A DNA stretch of 64,000 nucleotides from Pseudomonadota bacterium (lineage in GTDB: Bacteria > Myxococcota_A > UBA9160 > JADFDR01): the NCBI GenBank assembly GCA_003353845.1, contig PIVT01000011.1, forward strand, positions 1-64,000. Reading direction: 5' to 3'. The stretch's first letter is position 1. Every line of letters starts with the position of its first letter. Of this stretch, positions 34,514 to 43,475 are shown piece by piece. Both the position numbers and the translations under genes were made by a program. Below the pieces are notes generated by a model that made no database searches, had not been told where the DNA came from, and saw only the letters and a program-made list of their open reading frames with translations.

Positions 34514-35344
34514 ATGAATCACACCTACAGGAACCCCCCAGTGCCCGAACCCGACGCCGCGTCAAACCCATCGAAACGTGTTTACAGCCACTCCCGGCTC
34601 TCCAACTTTGAGAACTGCCCCAAGGCCTTTCACTACCGCTACATCCTAAAGATCCCCGCGGAGAAAGAAGGCATCGAGGCCTTCATGGGCAAAGTGGTTC
34701 ACGACGTGCTGGAGCGTTTGTTCCTGCACGTAGGCAATGGACACCTCCCCTCTTTTCAGGCCATTCGCAAGCGCTATCACGAGGACTGGGAAGAAGCCTT
34801 TGCCCCCGAGTCCATCCGCATCGTGCGCAAAGAAAATACGGCTGATTTCTATCGCGACACTGGAGAGCGTTGCCTACGCAATTTCTACGAACGTCACGCC
34901 CCCTTTAATCGCAGCGAAACCCTTGGGCTGGAGGAGAAGATCGTCTTCGATCTCGACGACAGTGGTGAGGTTCAAATTCAAGGTTTCGTCGATCGTGTCT
35001 CGCGCACGACCGACGGCGTCATCGAAATCGAGGATTACAAAACGGGCAAACGCGTTCCCTCGCAGCGCGACCTGGATTTTGATCGACAACTGGCCCTGTA
35101 CGAAATTGGTATTCGCGAAAAGTTCCAAGTGGACGGCCCCGTGCGACTCGTCTGGCATTATGTGCAAAATGACAAGACACGCGTTTCGAGCCGCAGCCCT
35201 CAACAGCTCCAGCAGCTGCGCAAATCCACCCTGCAGCTCACCCAGCGCGTTGAAGCAGAACAGGAATTTCGGCCCAAGACCAGCCCCCTGTGCAATTGGT
35301 GCGATTACAAGGAACGCTGCCCCGCCCAGGGCGGTCGCGAATAG
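34514..35344 (+). CDS. PD-(D/E)XK nuclease with Fe-S-type cysteines (RecB/AddB/Cas4-like)
   Basis: This 276-residue protein has a RecB-family nuclease fold. SHSRLSNFENCPKAFHYRYI near the N-terminus carries the first cysteine. MGKVVHDVLERLF carries the histidine. GFVDRVSRTTDGVIEIEDYKTGK holds the catalytic aspartate, glutamate and lysine (split as GFVDRV and IEIEDYKTGK). The C-terminal LCNWCDYKERCPAQ gives three further cysteines, the usual [4Fe-4S] set of AddB and Cas4. It is not beside addA, recB or cas genes, so it is an orphan exonuclease of uncertain role. An upstream ATG at 34463 is also in frame. Confidence 0.85.
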   Translation: MNHTYRNPPVPEPDAASNPSKRVYSHSRLSNFENCPKAFHYRYILKIPAEKEGIEAFMGKVVHDVLERLFLHVGNGHLPSFQAIRKRYHEDWEEAFAPESIRIVRKENTADFYRDTGERCLRNFYERHAPFNRSETLGLEEKIVFDLDDSGEVQIQGFVDRVSRTTDGVIEIEDYKTGKRVPSQRDLDFDRQLALYEIGIREKFQVDGPVRLVWHYVQNDKTRVSSRSPQQLQQLRKSTLQLTQRVEAEQEFRPKTSPLCNWCDYKERCPAQGGRE

Positions 35345-35445
35345 TCCGGGCTAGCACTCAAGACACCTGGCGATCCATTCACTGCCCGCTTCGCCTGCAG
35401 CCTTCTTGGATTCAACTCTTTTTTCAATTGGCCGATGAGTGGGAG

Positions 35446-35895
35446 ATGACTCCACCCGAAGACCCACGCCGCCTGATCTGCCGTTGTATCGGTGTCTCCA
35501 GCACTCGCATTTTAAAATGCGTGAACGAGAAGGGACTCACCACTGTTAAAGAGGTGGGTGAAGCCATTCTGGCCGGCACCGGCTGCACCACTTGCCAACC
35601 GGAAATCGAAGAGTTGCTGGCCGACCAGGCAGGCACTCCGGTGGACGCAATGGAACGGCTGGAAAACCGACTCATCTGCAAAACCGAAACCTTATGTCGG
35701 ATCGAAGGTTCCTTGGAAAGCGTCGTGGCACCCAAGCTCGAAGCCTTGGGAATCACGATTGAACAGGTCGAGGCCAATGGCTTGGACGTCACTATTGGGT
35801 TGAGTGGCCCCGTCGATGAAGAGTCGGCCGAAATGATTCAGCACAAGCTCCACAAGCTGGTCTGCGCCGACCTCAGCATCAAGATCCTTCCCTAG
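35446..35895 (+). CDS. BFD-type [2Fe-2S] and NifU-C-like protein
   Basis: This protein of 149 residues has two parts. Residues 8-60 form a bacterioferritin-associated-ferredoxin (BFD) type [2Fe-2S] domain with cysteines in LICRCIGVSS and TGCTTCQPEIEELL. The C-terminal 75 residues resemble the NifU C-terminal domain (VVAPKLEALGITIEQVEANG), but the usual Cys-x-x-Cys cluster motif is replaced by one cysteine in KLVCADLS. It may help iron-sulfur assembly or electron transfer. The frame is open upstream into the nuclease gene. The ATG at 35446 is preferred by domain content. Confidence 0.75.
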   Translation: MTPPEDPRRLICRCIGVSSTRILKCVNEKGLTTVKEVGEAILAGTGCTTCQPEIEELLADQAGTPVDAMERLENRLICKTETLCRIEGSLESVVAPKLEALGITIEQVEANGLDVTIGLSGPVDEESAEMIQHKLHKLVCADLSIKILP

Positions 35896-35997
35896 ACCTG
35901 CCCCCTCACACAACTCGAATCCAGCCTTCCCCTCAAGGCCTCTCACCCGGGAACCGGCCTGCTGGTGAAGCCGCGCTGAATGGGTAATCTTTCGGAC

Positions 35998-36756
35998 ATG
36001 ACACTTCAGGTCGAGCGCGTACCCACACTGAGCGACAACTACACCTACCTGGCGTACTGCGACCAGAGCAAGGCCGCAGCGGTTATCGACGCGGCTGAAG
36101 CCGACCCGGCCTTGGTGCGCATCAGCGAATTGGGACTCAACCTCACTTCGATTTTCTCAACGCATCACCACCTGGATCACACCGCGGGCAATCCCGACAT
36201 CGCCAAAGCCACGGGGGCTCTGATCTATGCACACGCGGACAACAGAGGAAGACTTCCCGGGCTGACAAACGAGTTGCGCGAAGGGGACACGGTTCAAATC
36301 GGCCCTCACATCGGGCGCGTTCTTGAAATCCCAGCGCACACGATGGATCACATCGCCTTTTACTTTGACGACGGCCCGCTGGTGTTCTGTGGAGACACGA
36401 TGTTTGCGGGTGGTTGTGGCCGCCTGTTCGAGGGCACACCCGAACTCATGTTTGAAGCCTTGCACAAAAAGCTGGGCACCCTACCCGCCGACACCCGCGT
36501 GTACTGCGGTCATGAATACACCGAAGCCAACCTTGGATTCGCCTCCGAAATCTTTCCCGACAACCTGGAAATCTCCGAGCGTCTCGCGGCGGTTCAAGAA
36601 ACTCGCAAGGGGGCGGCTGCCGATTGGCACGACGCAACCCCCGCCGAAATGACCATTCCCACGACCATCGAGCAAGAGCAAAAAACCAACCCCTTCCTTC
36701 TGGCCCCGACGGTAGAGGAATTGGCGCGCGTCCGCGCCTTGAAGGACGAGTGGTAG
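35998..36756 (+). CDS. gloB: Hydroxyacylglutathione hydrolase (glyoxalase II)
   Basis: This metallo-beta-lactamase-fold enzyme hydrolyses S-lactoylglutathione to lactate and glutathione. The N-terminus LQVERVPTLSDNYTYL, the metal motif STHHHLDHTAGN, AHTMDHIAFYFDDG, FCGDTMFAGGCGRLFEGTPE and CGHEYTEANLGFA are all as in GloB. The length of 252 residues is normal. An in-frame ATG at 35980 exists, but homologues begin at the one chosen. The thioesterase follows after seven bases. Confidence 0.95.
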   Translation: MTLQVERVPTLSDNYTYLAYCDQSKAAAVIDAAEADPALVRISELGLNLTSIFSTHHHLDHTAGNPDIAKATGALIYAHADNRGRLPGLTNELREGDTVQIGPHIGRVLEIPAHTMDHIAFYFDDGPLVFCGDTMFAGGCGRLFEGTPELMFEALHKKLGTLPADTRVYCGHEYTEANLGFASEIFPDNLEISERLAAVQETRKGAAADWHDATPAEMTIPTTIEQEQKTNPFLLAPTVEELARVRALKDEW

Positions 36757-36763
36757 CCCCGTC

Positions 36764-37279
36764 GTGACATCCTCTTCTTCAGCCACCGCTTCATCGCCCT
36801 CTGCACCGGCTTCAAGGCTCGGAGCAAAACTGCGCGAAACTGATTTCGAGATTCCCGCAGATGCGATCACCAGCAAGGTTCGCCACCGCGTCAACTTTCA
36901 TGAGACCGATGCCATGGGAATTGTGCACCACGCCAATTTTATTCGTTATCTCGAACAAGGGCGCATCAGCTTCATCGCGGAGCATCACCGCCCCTACAGC
37001 GAATTAATCGAGGCCGGTTTCCACTTCGCCGTCACCCATGTGAGTTGTCAGTATCAAAAATCCGCTCGCTTTGACGATTGGATTGATATACGAGTGGCCC
37101 TGCGCTGGGTGCGAGGTGCGTCGCTAAGTTTTCTTTATGAATTGCGCCGCGAAGACGACCTCTTGGTCACGGCCATTACGGAACACGCGCTAATCGGAGA
37201 CAATGGACGCGTTCGTCGCATCCCTCAGGACCTTCTGGCACCGCTGCAAAAAATCGCCTGCGAAGAAAAACCCGCATAA
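36764..37279 (+). CDS. Acyl-CoA thioesterase, YbgC/4HBT type
   Basis: This hotdog-fold thioesterase of 171 residues has FHETDAMGIVHHANFIRYLE, the YbgC-type signature with the catalytic aspartate, and then EAGFHFAVTHVSCQYQKSAR. The N-terminal 35 residues are Ser/Ala-rich and probably disordered. The start is a GTG seven bases after the gloB stop. It probably cleaves short acyl-CoA or acyl-ACP. It could also be a 4-hydroxybenzoyl-CoA thioesterase. Confidence 0.85.
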   Translation: MTSSSSATASSPSAPASRLGAKLRETDFEIPADAITSKVRHRVNFHETDAMGIVHHANFIRYLEQGRISFIAEHHRPYSELIEAGFHFAVTHVSCQYQKSARFDDWIDIRVALRWVRGASLSFLYELRREDDLLVTAITEHALIGDNGRVRRIPQDLLAPLQKIACEEKPA

Positions 37280-37296
37280 CGCAACGCCCGACAGAC

Positions 37297-37821
37297 TTAT
37301 AGTTTGAAAGGAAGACGCCCGCGCAACAAGCTGGCGAGGCGAACCTTGAAGGTCTTCTCCCCCCACTCGGTAATGCGTTGAACGGCATCCAACACATCGC
37401 CCTTGCCCGACCAATTGGCCCGCAATAGATCAGGGTGAACCGATTTCAAGATTTTCGACAGCGCCGCTACGGCCACAAGCAAGTCGTCCACCAAGCCGAT
37501 GGGCCCCAAGAAATCCGGAATCAGATCGATGGGTGAGAAGACATAGGCCAGCCCCAACACCGCAATGGCCTTGGCACTCCAAGGTACGCGCGGGTCGCGC
37601 ACCAGACGCGCCAATAACACGACGACATCGGGCAGCAGGAGTAAAAGGTCTTTGGGGCCAGACTTACCCTGGGGCTTCGAACCCATCACCTTCTCACGCA
37701 GCACATCGTACATGCGGCGTTCGCGCGGGTTGAGTTCGATTTCAATGCGCTCGAAATCCTTGCCACCCGGGTCGCGGCGGCCGCTTGAAGGCTCTGTCCA
37801 TTCCGCTCTGGATGTATCCAT
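37297..37821 (-). CDS. DUF1232 (YkvA-like) membrane protein
   Basis: This protein of 174 residues carries a DUF1232 domain: WSAKAIAVLGLAYVFSPIDL, then LIPDFLGPIGLVDDLLVAVA. The motif Pro-Ile-Asp-Leu-Ile-Pro-Asp is diagnostic. The function of the family is unknown. One or two hydrophobic helices are present. The N-terminal third is charged and helical. It is convergent with the thioesterase and lies downstream of the SDR gene on the same strand. Confidence 0.85.
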   Translation of the reverse strand: MDTSRAEWTEPSSGRRDPGGKDFERIEIELNPRERRMYDVLREKVMGSKPQGKSGPKDLLLLLPDVVVLLARLVRDPRVPWSAKAIAVLGLAYVFSPIDLIPDFLGPIGLVDDLLVAVAALSKILKSVHPDLLRANWSGKGDVLDAVQRITEWGEKTFKVRLASLLRGRLPFKL

Positions 37822-37878
37822 GTCGATTCCTTCCTGACAAACTCGTCGCCCGAGGGGCTCAACCTCTCACGCAACCCA

Positions 37879-38670
37879 TCACGCGACGATTTCTTCCCCG
37901 CCGTCGACGCGAATCACGTTGCCCGTGACCCAGCGGCAGCGCGCAGAGGCCAAGGCCACCATAGCATCCGCCACATCGACCGGGGTGGTCAAACGACCCG
38001 AGGGATTTCGGCGCTGAGCGTCTTCAATCATCTCCACGTTCCCCGGAATTTTGCGCAACGCTGCCGTATCGGTCACACCAGCACAGATGGCATTGGCTCG
38101 GATTTGCTTGGGCGCCAACTCCATGGCCAACTGGCGTACATAACTTTCCAAAGCTGCTTTCGCTGCAGAAACGGGGCCGTAGCTAGGCCACACTCGAGAA
38201 GAACCTGCACTGGTCATGGCAAAAACACTGGCGTCCGGTTCAAACAGATCCCGCTGAACGACACCCTGCGTCCAATCCACCAAGCTTGACGCCATCACTT
38301 CCAGGGTCATGGCCATTTGCTTGCTGGAGACCGCAGCCTTGGCGTCCTGGGACACCAAGGGCTTCAGTGTGCCAAAGGCCAAGGAGTGCAAAAGTACGCG
38401 CACCCGAGGTCCACCGTCGATGGCACTGGCCAACTGACTCAAGGCCTCACTGCGCTTTTCTTCGTCTGCGGCGTTTATGTTGAGGAAAATGGCCTGACGA
38501 CCGGTTTTCTCCACGTCCTCGATGACGGCATGGGCGTTGGGCAGGGTTTCCTTGCGATCCAAGTGCACGCCAAGAATATTTAAACCCGCTTGCGCGAAGG
38601 CCCGTGCCGAGGCCGCTCCAAAGCCGCTTGAGGCCCCCAATACCACACACCAGCCCGGTTCCAACTCCAC
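37879..38670 (-). CDS. SDR-family oxidoreductase, FabL-like enoyl-ACP reductase
   Basis: This short-chain dehydrogenase of 263 residues has VVLGASSGFGAASARAFAQA as the NAD(P) site, HSLAFGTLKPL where FabI/FabL proteins keep a similar motif, and SYGPVSAAKAALESYVRQLA with the catalytic tyrosine and lysine. GRLTTPVDVADAMVALAS and RVDGGEEIVA are typical endings. The HSLAFG motif and long substrate loop favour an enoyl-ACP reductase of the FabL type over a general SDR. This would be the last step of fatty-acid elongation. Confidence 0.75.
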   Translation of the reverse strand: MELEPGWCVVLGASSGFGAASARAFAQAGLNILGVHLDRKETLPNAHAVIEDVEKTGRQAIFLNINAADEEKRSEALSQLASAIDGGPRVRVLLHSLAFGTLKPLVSQDAKAAVSSKQMAMTLEVMASSLVDWTQGVVQRDLFEPDASVFAMTSAGSSRVWPSYGPVSAAKAALESYVRQLAMELAPKQIRANAICAGVTDTAALRKIPGNVEMIEDAQRRNPSGRLTTPVDVADAMVALASARCRWVTGNVIRVDGGEEIVA

Positions 38671-38980
38671 TGCGAGATCTCCTTCTTCTCATGCCATTAC
38701 AACAGCTCTTGCAAACCCAGCCCATGGGTCGCTTGAGCGTCTTTTGATCCGAGGCTACTCCAGCCGCCAACTCCGCCAAACTAACTCAATGCAACCCTCA
38801 GCGCCGTCCGGCACTACTGAAGGAGCCGATTTTCGCCTCACCAGCCAAAAAATCGCCAGATACTTGCTTTGGGAGCAGCTGAAACAGTGGAAAACTTTGA
38901 GTCAAAAGCCTATTCATCGCCCTTCGTGAATTCGACCTGATCAGCACAAATCGGTCTTGGCCCCCAAAGGGAAATCGTTC

Positions 38981-39697
38981 GTGGAACACGCCGCCCGTTA
39001 TGAAGATGTGAAGATTCCTCTTCGCGATCCTGTGCATGGATTGTCGGAGCTTTCGGGTGTGCTTGGAATCCCCGAGTGGTGGCCCACGGGCGCGCGCATT
39101 GGCGTGGTCCTGGCTCACGGCGCCCAGTCGGATATGAACAACCCCCTGCTAGCATCGGTTCAGAAGAGGCTCACGGACAGCGGCTACCTCACCATCCGCT
39201 TTAACTTCCCCTATGCGGAAGCCAAAAAGAAAAAACCTGACGAAGATGTCATTCTGGAAGACGCCTTCGGCGCCGCCCTGGGCATTTTGGCCCGTGACCC
39301 CACCGCGGCCCCAGCACATGTTTTTGTCGGCGGAATGCATCTGGGAGCGAAGATCGTGGCCAATCTATCCGCCGCGCGACTGCGCTCAGACGGCGTCTTT
39401 TTGATCGGGTACCCACTCCACGAAGCAGGCAAGTCTGAAGAGGTCGATGCGCGTCCCTTATTCCGCATCATTGCACCTTTACTGTTCATACAGGGATCCA
39501 AGGACAAGTTCTGCGATCTCTCCGCTCTGCGAAAAACACTTCTGCGCGTCGGTGCCCCTTACTCCTTGTACACCCTTGAGGAAGTTGACCATCGCTTCCT
39601 TGCGCCCAAAAAGTCAGGGCGACCCGATGAAGAAGTTTACGAGGGGCTCGCCGCCAAACTCGAGCAATGGATGAGTAAGATTCTGGGTAACGGCTGA
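38981..39697 (+). CDS. Alpha/beta-hydrolase (KANL3/Tex30-like) with altered nucleophile
   Basis: This alpha/beta-hydrolase-fold protein of 238 residues has VLAHGAQSDMNNPLL (oxyanion loop), then RFNFPYAEAKKKKPDED, and the nucleophile elbow VGGMHLGAKIVANL. Relatives of this family have Gly-x-Ser-x-Gly at the elbow. Here the central residue is histidine (CAT), so the usual serine nucleophile is absent. The acid and histidine regions remain (GSKDKFCDL, then EEVDHRF). It may be a pseudo-enzyme or use a different mechanism. AAGGGA nine bases before the GTG at 38981 favours it over the TTG at 38957. Confidence 0.75.
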   Translation: MEHAARYEDVKIPLRDPVHGLSELSGVLGIPEWWPTGARIGVVLAHGAQSDMNNPLLASVQKRLTDSGYLTIRFNFPYAEAKKKKPDEDVILEDAFGAALGILARDPTAAPAHVFVGGMHLGAKIVANLSAARLRSDGVFLIGYPLHEAGKSEEVDARPLFRIIAPLLFIQGSKDKFCDLSALRKTLLRVGAPYSLYTLEEVDHRFLAPKKSGRPDEEVYEGLAAKLEQWMSKILGNG

Positions 39698-39763
39698 CAA
39701 AATGCCGCGGGCCTTCCCTTTAGGGCGGCGCTTCAATCCCTTCCCATCCCACGCTACCACCGT

Positions 39764-39791
39764 AAACCGAGATGTGTATTAGGCTCGGTTT
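39764..39791 (+). terminator. Hairpin upstream of etfB
   Basis: AAACCGAG (39764-39771) pairs with CTCGGTTT (39784-39791) around a 12-base loop. It resembles the hairpin at 44698-44734. It may end the preceding transcript, or it may be a leader structure of etfB. Confidence 0.4.
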
Positions 39792-39892
39792 GCTTGAAAT
39801 GCCTAGGGACCTTTTGTAGGGTCTCCGCGGTTTTAATCATCCCCTGTAGCCTACTGCTACAGCGTTCTCGCAGATATGCGGAGGCCTGTTAT

Positions 39893-40666
39893 ATGAAAAT
39901 CTTGGTCTACCTCAAGCAGGTACCCCACCAGGATGCGCGTCTGGACATTAGTTCAGATGGCACTTGGATCGAAGAAAGCAACATCAAATTTGAAATCAAT
40001 TCCTACGATACCTACGCATTGGAAGAAGCGCTGAAAGCCAAAGATTCCGAAGGTGCCGAGGTCGTCGTTGTAACCGCCGGACAAGATCGCGTTACTCAGG
40101 CTTTGCGCACCGCGCTGGGCATGGGCGCCGATCGTGCCATTCACATCAAGGATGAAGCCGTAGACGCTTCAGATGTGTTAGGTGTGGCCAAAGTACTGGC
40201 CGCCGTGGCCAAAGAAGAAAGTCCCGATCTCATCCTCACCGGGCTCATGTCAGAAGACAGTGGCTTCGCTGCCATTGGCCCCATGATCGGTGAGTTCGCA
40301 GGTATTGCTTCTACCACCGCAGTGGTAGGCATAGAGCGCGAAGGTGGGAAGCTCACCGTGGAGCGCGAGCTCGAGGGTGGAAACTTGGAGGTGGTGGAAA
40401 TCAACACCCCCTGCCTGGTCTCGGTACAAACCGGTATCAACCAGGTTCGCTACGCCTCGCTCAAAGGCATCATGCAAGCCAAGAAAAAGACCATCGATGT
40501 AAAGACCGCTGCCGATCTCGGCGTCGGCGACGCCATCAGCCCCAAGCTCACAACGGAGAAAGTGTCCGTGCCGGTCAAGGGTGAAACAGCGGAACTTGTC
40601 GAAGGCTCTACGGATGAAATCGCGGCGAAGCTCGCAGCGAAAATTAAAGAACTCGGGCTTCTCTAG
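39893..40666 (+). CDS. etfB: Electron transfer flavoprotein beta subunit
   Basis: With EtfA this carries electrons from acyl-CoA dehydrogenases to ETF:ubiquinone oxidoreductase. The 257 residues from the ATG at 39893 (GGAGG eight bases upstream) begin KILVYLKQVPHQDARLDISS. They include the AMP-binding region VNTPxxx-like VEINTPCLVSVQTGINQVRY, and end with SPKLTTEKVSVPVKG, as in EtfB. The longer frame upstream lacks family similarity. etfA follows after 24 bases. With the two acyl-CoA ligases this suggests beta-oxidation or related acyl-CoA chemistry. Confidence 0.95.
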   Translation: MKILVYLKQVPHQDARLDISSDGTWIEESNIKFEINSYDTYALEEALKAKDSEGAEVVVVTAGQDRVTQALRTALGMGADRAIHIKDEAVDASDVLGVAKVLAAVAKEESPDLILTGLMSEDSGFAAIGPMIGEFAGIASTTAVVGIEREGGKLTVERELEGGNLEVVEINTPCLVSVQTGINQVRYASLKGIMQAKKKTIDVKTAADLGVGDAISPKLTTEKVSVPVKGETAELVEGSTDEIAAKLAAKIKELGLL

Positions 40667-40690
40667 CCTCTACCGCAAAGGAACCAACCG

Positions 40691-41650
40691 ATGACAAAGA
40701 TTCTCATCGTCTCGGAAATACAAAATGGGGCCATTCGCGAGGCCACCTACGAACTCGTTGCCATTGCACAAAGCATGGGTGGCGAAATCTCGAGCTTAGT
40801 GGTGGGTGGCGACGCTGCCTCAGATGCCGAGCAAATGTCCCAAAAGGGTGGCGGCACGGTGTACGTCGCCAATGACGCCGCTTTGGCCAACTACAATCAG
40901 GATGCCTACTACGCTGCAGTGAACGCTGCTGTGGACGCCGTGGGCCCCGACTTGGTGCTCTTCTCCCACACCTCTGCGGGTTGGGATGTGGCTCCGCGCA
41001 TCGCGGCCAAGCTCGACGCCGGAATCGTTACAGACTGCTTCGGCATCGCCGAGGAAGGTGGTAACTTCAGCTTCTCGCGCCGCATTTTCAACGGCAAGAT
41101 GGAACAGAAAGTGGTCTCCAGCGGTGGGCCTGTCGTGGCCACCGTGCAGGCCGGTGCAGTGGATGCCTTTGACGGCTCCAGCGAGGGCAGCGTCACAGAG
41201 CTCAGTGTCACCATTGGCGACACGCGCACAACCTTCATTGAAAACAAAAGCCCCGAAGCCCAGGGCGTGGACCTCACCAAATCCGATGTCATCATCGCCG
41301 GTGGTCGTTCCGTGGGCAGTCCGGAGAAGTTCGAAGAAGTCATCAATCCCCTGGCCGGCATCCTGGGTGGTGCCGTAGGCGCTTCCCGCCCCGTGGTCGA
41401 CGCCGGTTGGCTTCCCCACGAATGTCAGGTGGGTTCCACCGGTCAGATCGTTGCACCCAAGCTGTACATCGCAGCAGGGATCTCGGGTGCCATTCAGCAC
41501 ACCGCCGGTATGAAGGGTTCGAACTTCATCATCGCAATTAACAAGGATGCTGACGCACCCATCTTCGAGGTCGCAGACCTGGGCGTTGTAGGAGACCTCT
41601 TCGAGGTCGTTCCAGCCCTGACCAAGGCCTTGGAAGCAGCCAAGGGCTAG
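40691..41650 (+). CDS. etfA: Electron transfer flavoprotein alpha subunit
   Basis: This binds FAD and pairs with EtfB. The N-terminal domain begins KILIVSEIQNGAIREATYEL. The C-terminal FAD domain shows ADVIIAGGR-like SDVIIAGGRSVGSPEKFEEV, then GGAVGASRPVVDAGWLPHEC, QVGSTGQIVAPKLYIAAGIS and GAIQHTAGM, with NKDADAPIFEVADLGVVGDL near the end. All FAD motifs are intact. The length of 319 residues is normal. A strong terminator follows at 41677. Confidence 0.95.
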   Translation: MTKILIVSEIQNGAIREATYELVAIAQSMGGEISSLVVGGDAASDAEQMSQKGGGTVYVANDAALANYNQDAYYAAVNAAVDAVGPDLVLFSHTSAGWDVAPRIAAKLDAGIVTDCFGIAEEGGNFSFSRRIFNGKMEQKVVSSGGPVVATVQAGAVDAFDGSSEGSVTELSVTIGDTRTTFIENKSPEAQGVDLTKSDVIIAGGRSVGSPEKFEEVINPLAGILGGAVGASRPVVDAGWLPHECQVGSTGQIVAPKLYIAAGISGAIQHTAGMKGSNFIIAINKDADAPIFEVADLGVVGDLFEVVPALTKALEAAKG

Positions 41651-41676
41651 CCCTGGCTTCAAAAAACCGTGAATTC

Positions 41677-41713
41677 CGCCCCAGGTTGGCTGTTTCCGAC
41701 CTGGGGCGTTTTC
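41677..41713 (+). terminator. Rho-independent terminator after etfBA
   Basis: CGCCCCAGGT (41677-41686) pairs perfectly with ACCTGGGGCG (41699-41708) around a 12-base loop, and TTTTC follows at once. Confidence 0.9.
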
Positions 41714-41772
41714 ATTGACCCGGGCGGTGCAGAAGCTACCCTGGCGCGCAGATTCTTCCGGAGAACAACTTC

Positions 41773-42339
41773 ATGGCGATCGACACATCCGACTTCAAGA
41801 ACGGCCTCAAATTCATGCTGGACCAGGTACCGGTTCAGCTCACCTACTTTCAGCACGTGAAGCCCGGCAAGGGCGGCGCCTTTGTGCGCGCCAAGGTGAA
41901 GTACCTCATTAATGGTCGCAACGTCGAAAAGACCTTCCGCGCGGGTGAGAAATTTGAAGAAGCCGATATCGAAATGAAGAAGGTGCAGTACCTGTACAAC
42001 GACGGCAGCGACTTCGTCTTCATGGACAACGAAAGCTTCGACCAACTCCCTTTCCCCCCCGAAGTCGTGGGCGACAATGCCAAGTACTTACTGGAGAACA
42101 TGGAAGTGTCGGTGATGTTCTACAAAGGCAAACCCATCAACATTGACTTGCCTCCCCACGTCGTTCTCGAAGTCACGGAAACCGAGCCCGGTCTCAGAGG
42201 CGACACCACTTCCAACACCTTGAAGGCCGCCACCGTTGAAACAGGTGCCCAAATCATGGTGCAGCTGTTCATCAACCGCGGCGACAAGATCCGCGTCGAC
42301 ACCCGATCGGGCGAATACATCGAACGCGTCAAAGTCTGA
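41773..42339 (+). CDS. efp: Elongation factor P
   Basis: This relieves ribosome stalling at proline runs. All three domains are seen in 188 residues: the KOW-like N-domain, the middle domain (MKKVQYLYNDGSDFVFMDNE), and the C-terminal OB domain (GDTTSNTLKAATVETGAQIM, then FINRGDKIRVDTRSGEYIER). The loop HVKPGKGGAFVRAK carries lysine 33, which is beta-lysylated in EpmAB-containing bacteria. No epmA or epmB is in the window, so the modification type is open. Confidence 0.96.
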   Translation: MAIDTSDFKNGLKFMLDQVPVQLTYFQHVKPGKGGAFVRAKVKYLINGRNVEKTFRAGEKFEEADIEMKKVQYLYNDGSDFVFMDNESFDQLPFPPEVVGDNAKYLLENMEVSVMFYKGKPINIDLPPHVVLEVTETEPGLRGDTTSNTLKAATVETGAQIMVQLFINRGDKIRVDTRSGEYIERVKV

Positions 42340-42446
42340 GCTCACGCCTACCCCTTTTCCAGCCCTTGCCCCTGCTCCGGCCCTCGACCACTCTCGCAAC
42401 GCATTACAGACGAGAGGGTTGCGACTGATTCTGATAGAGTCAGGGC

Positions 42447-43475
42447 GTGCGGGGAGATCAATTAGCGAGACAGTGGCAACTGATTCAGTTGCTGGCGCGG
42501 AGCCGAGCCGGGGTTGGGATTGACCGACTCGTGGACGAACTTGAGTGCACGCGCCGCACCCTGTACCGAGACTTGGACGCCCTGCGCTATGCCGGCTTCC
42601 CCGTCATCGACGAAAAGCGCGATGGCCGTGTCTTTTACAAATTCATCGAAAAATACGGGCTGGGTGATGCGCCTTTCACACCCGACGAGGTCCTGGCCCT
42701 GGCCCTGAGCGCCGATCTGCTCAGCGTTCTGGAAGGCACCCTGTTTTACGATTCCATCCAGTCGGCCCTGAGCAAGCTGCGCTCCAACCTCGGGCCCGAG
42801 GTCACGGAATACCTCAATAGCTTGCGCGACAGCCTGCGCGTCATACCCGAGCCGCACAAGAGCTACAGCGAGTCCCGCGAAACGCTGCGCGTGCTGCACG
42901 AATCGGTGCTGCGCCAACGACGCGTGCGCATTCAATACCGCAGTGCCAGCAGCGGAGGTAGGGAATCCCAGCGCGAACTCGATCCCTACCGCGTGTGGTA
43001 CCGCAGTGGTGGGCTCTACGTCATCGGCTTTGATCATCAGTCCAGCGAACTGCGCACCTTTGCCATCGAGCGCATTCTCAACATCGACTTGCTCGAAAGT
43101 TCCTTCGAGGTTCTTGAGGACTTCGACTTCGATCAATTTGTAGCCTCGGCCTTTGGCGTCATCTCCGATACCGCCACGCCGCTGCGCATTCGCTTTGCGC
43201 CCTCCATGGTTCCCTATGTCGAAGAGCGCACCTGGCACCCGAGTCAAGAGGTTGAACGCACTGAAGATGGCAGCCTTGAGCTTTGCATGAACGTGGGCAG
43301 CACGGCGGAAGTGCGTAACTGGATACTCAGTTTCGGTGCCAACGCACTGGTCTTGGAACCCGAGAGTTTGCGCGAAGAAATCGCCCAGGAGTTGCGCGCC
43401 GCCTGCACGAACTACAGTGCAAAAGAAGATAGCCGCGAAGGCAACGAGCAGAAAAAGGGAGAGCCGGGCCAATGA
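42447..43475 (+). CDS. WYL-domain transcriptional regulator
   Basis: This DNA-binding regulator (DeoR/HTH_11 plus WYL) has 342 residues. The HTH is at about residues 10-58 (DRLVDELECTRRTLYRDLDA). The WYL domain is at about 165-235 (RRVRIQYRSASSGGRESQRE, then YRVWYRSGGLYVIGFDHQSS and RTFAIERI). A WCX-like tail follows. Such proteins often respond to DNA damage or nucleotide ligands. The start is a GTG with a poor ribosome site. rmuC begins at the last four bases, so they share a transcript, which fits a link to DNA repair. Confidence 0.88.
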   Translation: MRGDQLARQWQLIQLLARSRAGVGIDRLVDELECTRRTLYRDLDALRYAGFPVIDEKRDGRVFYKFIEKYGLGDAPFTPDEVLALALSADLLSVLEGTLFYDSIQSALSKLRSNLGPEVTEYLNSLRDSLRVIPEPHKSYSESRETLRVLHESVLRQRRVRIQYRSASSGGRESQRELDPYRVWYRSGGLYVIGFDHQSSELRTFAIERILNIDLLESSFEVLEDFDFDQFVASAFGVISDTATPLRIRFAPSMVPYVEERTWHPSQEVERTEDGSLELCMNVGSTAEVRNWILSFGANALVLEPESLREEIAQELRAACTNYSAKEDSREGNEQKKGEPGQ

